Assembly: GCA_943737045.1 (NCBI GenBank)
Contig: CALSFV010000046.1
Span: 1-64,000, forward strand
Reading direction: 5' to 3'
DNA length: 64,000 bases
From: Parapristionchus giblindavisi
Lineage: Eukaryota > Nematoda > Chromadorea > Rhabditida > Diplogasteridae
Positions 14,578 to 25,884 of the stretch are shown here, piece after piece. Below the pieces are notes generated by a model, which saw only the letters and a list, made by a program, of their open reading frames with translations, had not been told where the DNA came from and did not search any database. Made by a program: the position numbers and the translations under genes. Position 1 is the stretch's first letter. Each line of letters starts with the position of its first letter.

Positions 14578-16855
14578 CATTTTCCCTACAAAACAATTCA
14601 TGACAAGTCAAATTGTCAACGATACTAATCGTGTCATATACCATGGAAAGAGAAAAAAATGCTGAATCGTACACACTTCAGCTCCTGTCTAACCGTATTA
14701 TTTTACAGTCGCGAAAATGGCCGAAGTACAAAAGTAGCTTTTACTCTTATATGATAAAAATTACTTGTGAAATGTGAAAATGGCAATGAAACCTATCTTG
14801 TCGTATACCCAACGAAAGAGCAAAAAAATCTGAATACGATACACTTTTCCATTCCTGAGCAGCGGTCACATAGGCCAAAATGCTAAATTATCTTCCAGTA
14901 CTCTTTGCATTTTCGCTACAAACAATTCATGACAAGTCAAATTATCAACGATACTAATCGTGTCATAAACCATGTGAAAGAGAAAAAAATTCTGAATCGT
15001 ACACTCTTCAGCTCATGTCGAACCGTATTATTTTACAGTCGACACAATGACCGAAGTACAAAAGTAGCTTTTACTCTTATATGATAAAAATTACTTGTGA
15101 AATGTGAAAATGGCAACGATACCTATCGTGTCACATACCATGTGAAAGAGCAAAAAAAATCTGAATACGATACACTTTTCCATTCCTGAAAAGAGGTCAC
15201 ATAGGCCAAAATGCTAAAAAAACAATTCATGACAAGTCAAATTATCAACGATACTAATCGTGTCATATACCATGTGAAAGAGAAAAAAATTCTGAATCGT
15301 ACACTCTTCAGCTCATGTCGAACCGTATTATTTTACGGTCGACACAATGACCGAAGTACAAAAGTAGCTTTTACTCTTATATGATAAAAATTACTTGTGA
15401 AATGTGAAAATGGCAACGATACCTATCGTGTCATATACCATGTGAAAGAGAAAAAAATTCTGAATCGTACACTCTTCAGCTCATGTCGAACCGTATTATT
15501 TTACGGTCGACACAATGGCCGAAGTACAAAAGTAGCTTTTACTCTTATATGATAAAAATTACTTGTGAAATGTGAAAATGGCAATGAAACCTATCTTGTC
15601 GTATAACCAACGAAAGAGCAAAAAAATCTGAATACGATACACTTTTCCATTCCTGAACAGCGGTCACATAGGCCAAAATGCTAAATTATCTTCCAGTACT
15701 CTTTGCATTTTCGCTACAAAACAATTCATGACAAGTCAAATTATCAACGATACTAATCGTGTCATATACCATGTGAAAGAGAAAAAAATTCTGAATCGTA
15801 CACTCTTCAGCTCATGTCGAACCGTATTATTTTACGGTCGACACAATGACCGAAGTACAAAAGTAGCTTTTACTCTTATATGATAAAAATTACTTGTGAA
15901 ATGTGAAAATGGCAACGATACCTATCGTGTCGTATACCATGTGAAAGAGTAAAAAAATCTGAATACGATACACTTTTCCATTCCTGAAAAGCGGTCACAT
16001 ATGCCAAAATGCTAAATTATCTTCCAGTACTCTTTGCATTTTCCCTACAAAACAATTCATGACAAGTCAAATTGTCAACGATACTAATCGTGTCATATAC
16101 CATGGAAAGAGAAAAAAATGCTGAATCGTACACACTTCAGCTCCTGTCTAACCGTATTATATTACAGTCGCGAAAATGGCCGAAGTACAAAAGTAGCTTT
16201 TACTCTTATATGATAAAAATTACTTGTGAAATGTGAAAATGGCAATGAAACCTATCTTGTCGTATACCCAACGAAAGAGCAAAAAAATCTGAATACGATA
16301 CACTTTTCCATTCCTGAACAGCGGTCACATAGGCCAAAATGCTAAATTATCTTCCAGTACTCTTTGCATTTTCGCTACAAAACAATTCATGACAAGTCAA
16401 ATTATCAACGATACTAATCGTGTCATATACCATGTGAAAGAGAAAAAAATGCTGAATCGTACACTCTTCAGCTCATGTCGAACCGTATTATTTTACGGTC
16501 GACACAATGGCCGAAGTACAAAAGTAGCTTTTACTCTTATATGATAAAAATTACTTGTGAAATGTGAAAATGGCAACGATACCTATCGTGTCACATACCA
16601 TGTGAAAGAGCAAAAAAAATCTGAATACGATACACTTTTCCATTCCTGAAAAGAGGTCACATAGGCCAAAATGCTAAATTTTCTTCCAGTACTCTTTGCA
16701 TTTTCGCTACAAAACAATTCATGACAAGTCAAATTATCAACGATACTAATCGTGTCATATACCATGTGAAAGAGAAAAAAGTTCTGAATCGTACACTCTT
16801 CAGCTCATGTCGAAAGCTTTTACTCTTATATGATAAAAATTACTTGTGAAATGTG
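14578..16855 (+). repeat. Long-range copy of positions 1-2280 within the array
   Basis: This block repeats 1 to about 2280 at an offset of 14576-14577 bp, in the same order of monomer variants. Shared rare features include the 32 bp-deleted monomer (junctions near 642 and 15218), the unusual GTATAACCAACGAAAG variant (1025 and 15602), TTATATTACAGTCGC in place of TTATTTTACAGTCGC (near 1581 and 16158), and a 43 bp deletion giving GTCGAAAGCTTTTACTC (2233 and 16809). Just after that deletion the copies part: the left has CAACGATACC, the right CAATGAAACC. It is therefore a multi-monomer segmental duplication and not chance similarity of neighbouring monomers. Confidence 0.9.
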
Positions 16856-19800
16856 AAAATGGCAATGAAACCTATCTTGTCGTATACCCAACGAAAGAGC
16901 AAAAAAATCTGAATACGATACACTTTTCCATTCCTGAACAGCGGTCACATAGGCCAAAATGCTAAATTATCTTCCAGTACTCTTTGCATTTTCGCTACAA
17001 AACAATTCATGACAAGTCAAATTGTCAACGATACTAATCGTGTCATATACCATGTGAAAGAGAAAAAATTCTGAATCGTACACACTTCAGCTCATGTCGA
17101 ACCGTATTATTTTCGGTCGACACAATGGCCGAAGTACAAAAGTAGCTTTTACTCTTATATGATAAACATTACTTGTGAAATGTGAAAATGGCAACGATAC
17201 CTATCGTGTCGTATACCATGTGAAAGAGCAAAAAATCTGAATACGATACACTTTTCCATTCCTGAAAAGAGGTCACATAGGCCAAAATGCTAAATTATCT
17301 TCCAGTACTCTTTGCATTTTCGCTACAAAACAATTCATGACAAGTCAAATTGTCAACGATACTAATCGTGTCATATACCATGGAAAGAGAAAAAAATGCT
17401 GAATCGTACACACTTCAGCTCCTGTCTAACCGTATTATTTTACAGTCGCGAAAATGGCCGAAGTACAAAAGTAGCTTTTACTCTTATATGATACAAATTA
17501 CTTGTGAAATGTGAAAATGGCAATGAAACCTATCTTGTCGTATACCCAACGAAAGAGCAAAAAATCTGAATACGATACACTTTTCCATTCCTGAACAGCG
17601 GTCACATAGGCCAAAATGCTAAATTATCTTCCAGTACTCATTGCATTTTCGCTACAAAACAATTCATGACAAGTCAAATTGTCAACGAAACTAATCGTGT
17701 CATATACCATGTGAAAGAGAAAAAAATTCTGTATCGTACACTCTTCAGCTCATGTCGAACCGTATTATTTTCGGTCGACACAATGGCCGAAGTACAAAAG
17801 TAGCTTTTACTCTTATATGATAAAAATTACTTGTGAAATGTGAAAATGGCAATAAAACCTATCTTGTCGTATACCCAACGAAAGAGCAAAAAAATCTGAA
17901 TACGATACACTTTTCCATTCCTGAACAGCGGTCACATAGGCCAAAATGCTAAATTATCTTCCAGTACTCTTTGCATTTTCGCTACAAAACAATTCATGAC
18001 AAGTCAAATTGTCAACGATACTAATCGTGTCATATACCATGTGAAAGAGAAAAAATTCTGAATCGTACACTCTTCAGCTCATGTCGAACCGTATTATTTT
18101 CGGTCGACACAATGGCCGAAGTACAAAAGTAGCTTTTACTCTTATATGATAAAAATTACTTGTGAAATGTGAAAATGGCAATAAAACCTATCTTGTCGTA
18201 TACTCAACGAAAGAGCAAAAAAATCTGAATACGATACACTTTTCCATTCCTGAACAGCGGTCACATAGGCCAAAATGCTAAATTATCTTCCAGTACTCTT
18301 TGCATTTTCGCTACAAAACAATTCATGACAAGTCAAATTGTCAACGATACTAATCGTGTCATATACCATGTGAAAGAGAAAAAAATTCTGAATCGTACAC
18401 ACTTCAGCTCCTGTCTAACCGTATTATTTTACAGTCGCGAAAATGGCCGAAGTACAAAAGTAGCTTTTACTCTTATATGATAAAAATTACTTGTGAAATG
18501 TGAAAATGGCAATGAAACCTATCTTGTCGTATACCCAACGAAAGAGCAAAAAATCTGAATACGATACACTTTTCCATTCCTGAACAGCGGTCACATAGGC
18601 CAAAATGCTAAATTATCTTCCAGTACTCATTGCATTTTCGCTACAAAACAATTCATGACAAGTCAAATTGTCAACGAAACTAATCGTGTCATATACCATG
18701 TGAAAGAGAAAAAAATTCTGTATCGTACACTCTTCAGCTCATGTCGAACCGTATTATTTTCGGTCGACACAATGGCCGAAGTACAAAAGTAGCTTTTACT
18801 CTTATATGATAAAAATTACTTGTGAAATGTGAAAATGGCAATAAAACCTATCTTGTCGTATACCCAACGAAAGAGCAAAAAAATCTGAATACGATACACT
18901 TTTCCATTCCTGAACAGCGGTCACATAGGCCAAAATGCTAAATTATCTTCCAGTACTCTTTGCATTTTCGCTACAAAACAATTCATGACAAGTCAAATTG
19001 TCAACGATACTAATCGTGTCATATACCATGTGAAAGAGAAAAAATTCTGAATCGTACACTCTTCAGCTCATGTCGAACCGTATTATTTTCGGTCGACACA
19101 ATGGCCGAAGTACAAAAGTAGCTTTTACTCTTATATGATAAAAATTACTTGTGAAATGTGAAAATGGCAATAAAACCTATCTTGTCGTATACTCAACGAA
19201 AGAGCAAAAAAATCTGAATACGATACACTTTTCCATTCCTGAACAGCGGTCACATAGGCCAAAATGCTAAATTATCTTCCAGTACTCTTTGCATTTTCGC
19301 TACAAAACAATTCATGACAAGTCAAATTGTCAACGATACTAATCGTGTCATATACCATGTGAAAGAGAAAAAAATTCTGAATCGTACACACTTCAGCTCC
19401 TGTCTAACCGTATTATTTTACAGTCGCGAAAATGGCCGAAGTACAAAAGTAGCTTTTACTCTTATATGATAAAAATTACTTGTGAAATGTGAAAATGGCA
19501 ATGAAACCTATCTTGTCGTATACCCAACGAAAGAGCAAAAAAATCTGAATACGATACACTTTTCCATTCCTGAACAGCGGTCACATAGGCCAAAATGCTA
19601 TATTATCTTCCAGTACTCTTTGCATTTTCGCTACAAAACAATTCATGACAAGTCAAATTGTCAACGATACTAATCGTGTCATAAACCATGTGAAAGAGAA
19701 AAAAATTCTGAATCGTACACTCTTCAGCTCATGTCGAACCGTATTATTTCACGGTCGACACAATGACCGAAGTACAAAAGTAGCTTTTACTCTTATATGA

Positions 19801-20618
19801 TCAAAATTACTTGTGAAATGTGAAAATGGCAACGATACCTATCGTGTCGTATACCATGTGAAAGAGCAAAAATATCTGAATACGATACACTTTTCCATTC
19901 CTGAAAAGCGGTCACATATGCCAAAATGCTAAATTATCTTCCAGTACTCTTTGCATTTTCGCTACAAAACAATTCATGACAAGTCAAATTGTCAACGATA
20001 CTAATCGTGTCATAAACCATGTGAAAGAGAAAAAAATTCTGAGTCGTACACTCTTCAGCTCATGTCGAACCGTATTATTTTACGGTCGACACAATGACCG
20101 AAGTACAAAAGTAGCTTTTACTCTTATATGATAAAAATTACTTGTGAAATGTGAAAATGGCAACGATACCTATCGTGTCGTATACCATGTGAAAGAGCAA
20201 AAATATCTGAATACGATACACTTTTCCATTCCTGAAAAGCGGTCACATATGCCAAAATGCTAAATTATCTTCCAGTACTCTTTGCATTTTCGCTACAAAA
20301 CAATTCATGACAAGTCAAATTGTCAACGATACTAATCGTGTCATAAACCATGTGAAAGAGAAAAAAATTCTGAGTCGTACACTCTTCAGCTCATGTCGAA
20401 CCGTATTATTTTACGGTCGACACAATGACCGAAGTACAAAAGTAGCTTTTACTCTTATATGATAAAAATTACTTGTGAAATGTGAAAATGGCAATGAAAC
20501 CTATCTTATCGTATACCCAACGAAAGAGCAAAAAAATCTGAATACGATACTCTTTTCCATTCCTGAAAAGCGGTCACATATGCCAAAATGTTAAATTATC
20601 TTCCAGTACTCTTTGCAT

Positions 20619-20779
20619 TTTCGCTACAAAACAATTCATGACAAGTCAAATTATCAACGATACTAATCGTGTCATATACCATGTGAAAGAGAAAAAAATT
20701 CTGAATCGTACACACTTCAGCTCCTGTCTAACCGTATTATTTTACAGTCGCGAAAATGGCGAAAATAATACGGTTCGAC
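20619..20779. other. Centre of the inverted array (orientation switch)
   Basis: Left of this spacer the satellite runs in + orientation; right of it the same satellite is reverse-complemented. The mirror-paired bases CTTTGCAT (ending 20618) and ATGCAAAG (starting 20780) put the symmetry axis near 20699. The spacer contains one further partial + monomer up to ...CGCGAAAATGGC. It then changes to a chimeric minus-orientation piece, GAAAATAATACGGTTCGACA, that jumps straight to the CAAAGAGTACTGG segment and skips the rest of that half-monomer. Around the switch, ACCGTATTATTTT (20731-20743) and AAAATAATACGGT (20762-20774) form a short hairpin with an 18-base loop. Confidence 0.9.
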
Positions 20780-23700
20780 ATGCAAAGAGTACTGGAAGAT
20801 AATTTAACATTTTGGCATATGTGACCGCTTTTCAGGAATGGAAAAGAGTATCGTATTCAGATTTTTTTGCTCTTTCGTTGGGTATACGATAAGATAGGTT
20901 TCATTGCCATTTTCACATTTCACAAGTAATTTTTATCATATAAGAGTAAAAGCTACTTTTGTACTTCGGTCATTGTGTCGACCGTAAAATAATACGGTTC
21001 GACATGAGCTGAAGAGTGTACGATTCAGAATTTTTTCTCTTTCACATGGTTTATGACACGATTAGTATCGTTGACAATTTGACTTGTCATGAATTGTTTT
21101 GTAGCGAAAATGCAAAGAGTACTGGAAGATAATTTAGCATTTTGGCATATGTGACCGCTTTTCAGGAATGGAAAAGTGTATCGTATTCAGATATTTTTGC
21201 TCTTTCACATGGTATACGACATGATAGGTATCGTTGCCATTTTCACATTTCACAAGTAATTTTGATCATATAAGAGTAAAAGCTACTTTTGTACTTCGGC
21301 CATTGTCGCGACTGTAAAATAATACGGTTCGACATGAGCTGAAGAGTGTACGATTCAGAATTTTTTTCTCTTTCACATGGTTTATGACACGATTAGTATC
21401 GCTGACAATTTGACTTGTCATGAATTGTTTTGTAGCGAAAATGCAAAGAGTACTGGAAGATAATATAGCATTTTGGCCTATGTGACCGCTGTTCAGGAAT
21501 GGAAAAGTGTATCGTATTCAGATTTTTTTGCTCTTTCGTTGGGTATACGACAAGATAGGTTTCATTGCCATTTTCACATTTCACAAGTAATTTTTATCAT
21601 ATAAGAGTAAAAGCTACTTTTGTACTTCGGCCATTGTCGCGACTGTAAAATAATACGGTTCGACATGAGCTGAAGAGTGTACGATTCAGAATTTTTTTCT
21701 CTTTCACATGGTTTATGACACGATTAGTATCGCTGACAATTTGACTTGTCATGAATTGTTTTGTAGCGAAAATGCAAAGAGTACTGGAAGATAATATAGC
21801 ATTTTGGCCTATGTGACCGCTGTTCAGGAATGGAAAAGTGTATCGTATTCAGATTTTTTTGCTCTTTCGTTGGGTATACGACAAGATAGGTTTCATTGCC
21901 ATTTTCACATTTCACAAGTAATTTTTATCATATAAGAGTAAAAGCTACTTTTGTACTTCGGCCATTGTCGCGACTGTAAAATAATACGGTTCGACATGAG
22001 CTGAAGTGTGTACGATTCAGAATTTTTTTCTCTTTCACATGGTATATGACACGATTAGTATCGTTGATAATTTGACTTGTCATGAATTGTTTTGTAGCGA
22101 AAATGCAAAGAGTACTGGAAGATAATTTAGCATTTTGGCCTATGTGACCGCTTTTCAGGAATGGAAAAGAGTTTCGTATTCAGATTTTTTTGCTCTTTCG
22201 TTGGGTATACGACAAGATAGGGTTTATTGCCATTTTCACATTTCACAAGTAATTTTTATCATATAAGAGTAAAAGCTACTTTTGTACTTCGGCCATTGTG
22301 TCGACCGAAAATAATACGGTTCGACATGAGCTGAAGAGTGTACGATTCAGAATTTTTTCTCTTTCACATGGTATATGACACGATTAGTATCGTTGACAAT
22401 TTGACTTGTCATGAATTGTTTTGTAGCGAAAATGCAAAGAGTACTGGAAGATAATTTAGCATTTTGGCCTATGTGACCGCTGTTCAGGAATGGAAAAGTG
22501 TATCGTATTCAGATTTTTTTGCTCTTTCGTTGGGTATACGACAAGATAGGTTTTATTGCCATTTTCACATTTCACAAGTAATTTTTATCATATAAGAGTA
22601 AAAGCTACTTTTGTACTTCGGTCATTGTGTCGACCGAAAATAATACGGTTCGACATGAGCTGAAGAGTGTACGATTCAGAATTTTTTCTCTTTCACATGG
22701 TATATGACACGATTAGTATCGTTGACAATTTGACTTGTCATGAATTGTTTTGTAGCGAAAATGCAAAGAGTACTGGAAGATAATTTAGCATTTTGGCCTA
22801 TGTGACCGCTGTTCAGGAATGGAAAAGTGTATCGTATTCAGATATTTTTGCTCTTTCACATGGTATACGACACGATAGGTATCGTTGCCATTTTCACATT
22901 TCACAAGTAATTTTGATCATATAAGAGTAAAAGCTACTTTTGTACTTCGGTCATTGTGTCGACCGTGAAATAATACGGTTCGACATGAGCTGAAGAGTGT
23001 ACGATTCAGAATTTTTTTCTCTTTCACATGGTATATGACACGATTAGTTTCGTTGACAATTTGACTTGTCATGAATTGTTTTGTAGCGAAAATGCAATGA
23101 GTACTGGAAGATAATTTAGCATTTTGGCCTATGTGACCGCTGTTCAGGAATGGAAAAGTGTATCGTATTCAGATTTTTTTGCTCTTTCGTTGGGTATACG
23201 ACAAGATAGGTTTCATTACCATTTTCACATTTCACAAGTAATTTTTATCATATAAGAATAAAAGCTACTTTTGTACTTCGGCCATTGTGTCGACCGTAAA
23301 ATAATACGGTTCGACATGAGCTGAAGAGTGTACGATTCAGATTTTTTTTCTCTTTCACATGGTATATGACACGATTAGTTTCGTTGACAATTTGACTTGT
23401 CATGAATTGTTTTGTAGCGAAAATGCAAAGAGTACTGGAAGATAATTTAGCATTTTGGCCTATGTGACCTCTTTTCAGGAATGGAAAAGTGTATCGTATT
23501 CAGATTTTTTTGCTCTTTCACATGGTATACGACAAGATAGGTTTCATTGCCATTTTCACATTTCACAAGTAATTTTTATCATATAAGAGTAAAGGCTACT
23601 TTTGTACTTCGGCCATTGTCGCGACTGTAAAATAATATGGTTCGACATGAGCTGAAGTGTGTACGATTCAGAATTTTTTTCTCTTTCACATGGTATATGA

Positions 23701-25884
23701 CACGATTAGTATCGTTGACAATTTGACTTGTCATGAATTGTTTTGTAGCGAAAATGCAAAGAGTACTGGAAGATAATTTAGCATTTTGGCCTATGTGACC
23801 GCTGTTCAGGAATGGAAAAGTGTATCGTATTCAGATTTTTTGCTCTTTCACATGGTATACGACACGATAGGTATCGTTGCCATTTTCACATTTCACAAGT
23901 AATGTTTATCATATAAGAGTAAAAGCTACTTTTGTACTTCGGCCATTGTGTCGACCGAAAATAATACGGTTCGACATGAGCTGAAGTGTGTACGATTCAG
24001 AATTTTTTCTCTTTCACATGGTATATGACACGATTAGTATCGTTGACAATTTGACTTGTCATGAATTGTTTTGTAGCGAAAATGCAAAGAGTACTGGAAG
24101 ATAATTTAGCATTTTGGCCTATGTGACCGCTGTTCAGGAATGGAAAAGTGTATCGTATTCAGATTTTTTTTGCTCTTTCGTTGGGTATACGACAAGATAG
24201 GTTTCATTGCCATTTTCACATTTCACAAGTAATTTTTATCATATAAGAATAAAAGCTACTTTTGTACTTCGGCCATTGTGTCGACCGTAAAATAATACGG
24301 TTCGACATGAGCTGAAGAGTGTACGATTCAGATTTTTTTTCTCTTTCACATGGTATATGACACGATTAGTTTCGTTGACAATTTGACTTGTCATGAATTG
24401 TTTTGTAGCGAAAATGCAAAGAGTACTGGAAGATAATTTAGCATTTTGGCCTATGTGACCGCTGTTCAGGAATGGAAAAGTGTATCGTATTCAGATTTTT
24501 TTGCTCTTTCGTTGGGTATACGACAAGATAGGTTTCATTGCCATTTTCACATTTCACAAGTAATTTTTATCATATAAGAATAAAAGCTACTTTTGTACTT
24601 CGGCCATTGTGTCGACCGTAAAATAATACGGTTCGACATGAGCTGAAGAGTGTACGATTCAGAATTTTTTTCTCTTTCACATGGTATATGACACGATTAG
24701 TATCGTTGACAATTTGACTTGTCATGAATTGTTTTGTAGCGAAAATGCAAAGAGTACTGGAAGATAATTTAGCATTTTGGCCTATGTGACCGCTGTTCAG
24801 GAATGGAAAAGTGTATCGTATTCAGATTTTTTTGCTCTTTCGTTGGGTATACGACAAGATAGGTTTCATTGCCATTTTTACATTTCACAAGTAATTTTTA
24901 TCATATAAGAGTAAAAGCTACTTTTGTACTTCGGCCATTGTGTCGAGCGTAAAATAATACGGTTCGACATGAGCTGAAGAGTGTACGATTCAGAATTTTT
25001 TTCTCTTTCACATGGTATATGACACGATTAGTTTCGTTGACAATTTGACTTGTCATGAATTGTTTTGTAGCGAAAATGCAATGAGTACTGGAAGATAATT
25101 TAGCATTTTGGCCTATGTGACCGCTGTTCAGGAATGGAAAAGTGTATCGTATTCCGATTTTTTTGCTCTTTCGTTGGGTATACGACAAGATAGGTTTCAT
25201 TGCCATTTTTACATTTCACAAGTAATTTTTATCATATAAGAGTAAAAGCTACTTTTGTACTTCGGCCATTGTGTCGACCGTAAAATAATACGGTTCGACA
25301 TGAGCTGAAGAGTGTACGATTCAGATTTTTTTTCTCTTTCACATGGTATATGACACGATTAGTTTCGTTGACAATTTGACTTGTCATGAATTGTTTTGTA
25401 GCGAAAATGCAAAGAGTACTGGAAGATAATTTAGCATTTTGGCCTATGTGACCTCTTTTCAGGAATGGAAAAGTGTATCGTATTCAGATTTTTTTGCTCT
25501 TTCACATGGTATACGACAAGATAGGTTTCATTGCCATTTTCACATTTCACAAGTAATTTTTATCATATAAGAGTAAAAGCTACTTTTGTACTTCGGCCAT
25601 TGTCGCGACTGTAAAATAATATGGTTCGACATGAGCTGAAGTGTGTACGATTCAGAATTTTTTTCTCTTTCACATGGTATATGACACGATTAGTATCGTT
25701 GACAATTTGACTTTTCATGAATTGTTTTGTAGCGAAAATGCAAAGAGTACTGGAAGATAATTTAGCATTTTGGCCTATGTGACCGCTGTTCAGGAATGGA
25801 AAAGTGTATCGTATTCAGATTTTTTGCTCTTTCACATGGTATACGACACGATAGGTATCGTTGCCATTTTCACATTTCACAAGT

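Larger units (their letters stand above)
1..20618 (+). repeat. Satellite array, + orientation arm (~332 bp monomer)
   Basis: Tandem repeat with no gene in it. The monomer phase can be read from the recurring landmark CATTTTCGCTACAAAACAAT (for example at 1791 and again at 2123, a 332 bp step). Each monomer is two related half-units: half A contains CAACGATACTAATCGTGTC and half B contains CAACGATACCTATCGTGTC; both are followed by a variant of ATACCATGTGAAAGAG and an A-rich run. At 1830, 1998 and 2162 the A-B-A steps are 168 and 164 bp. Some places have only A-type half-units at 167 bp steps (2287 to 2454; 12135, 12302, 12469). The left edge is cut by the window. The array is AT-rich, all frames are broken, and the few 60-65 codon open frames recur only because the DNA recurs. 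Satellite identity is certain; its chromosomal role (centromeric, subtelomeric or other) cannot be read from sequence. Confidence 0.97.

Noticed and set aside
24901..25206. 101-codon open frame on the minus strand
   Set aside because: It crosses most of one monomer by chance because of a few substitutions; adjacent almost identical monomers have stops in it.
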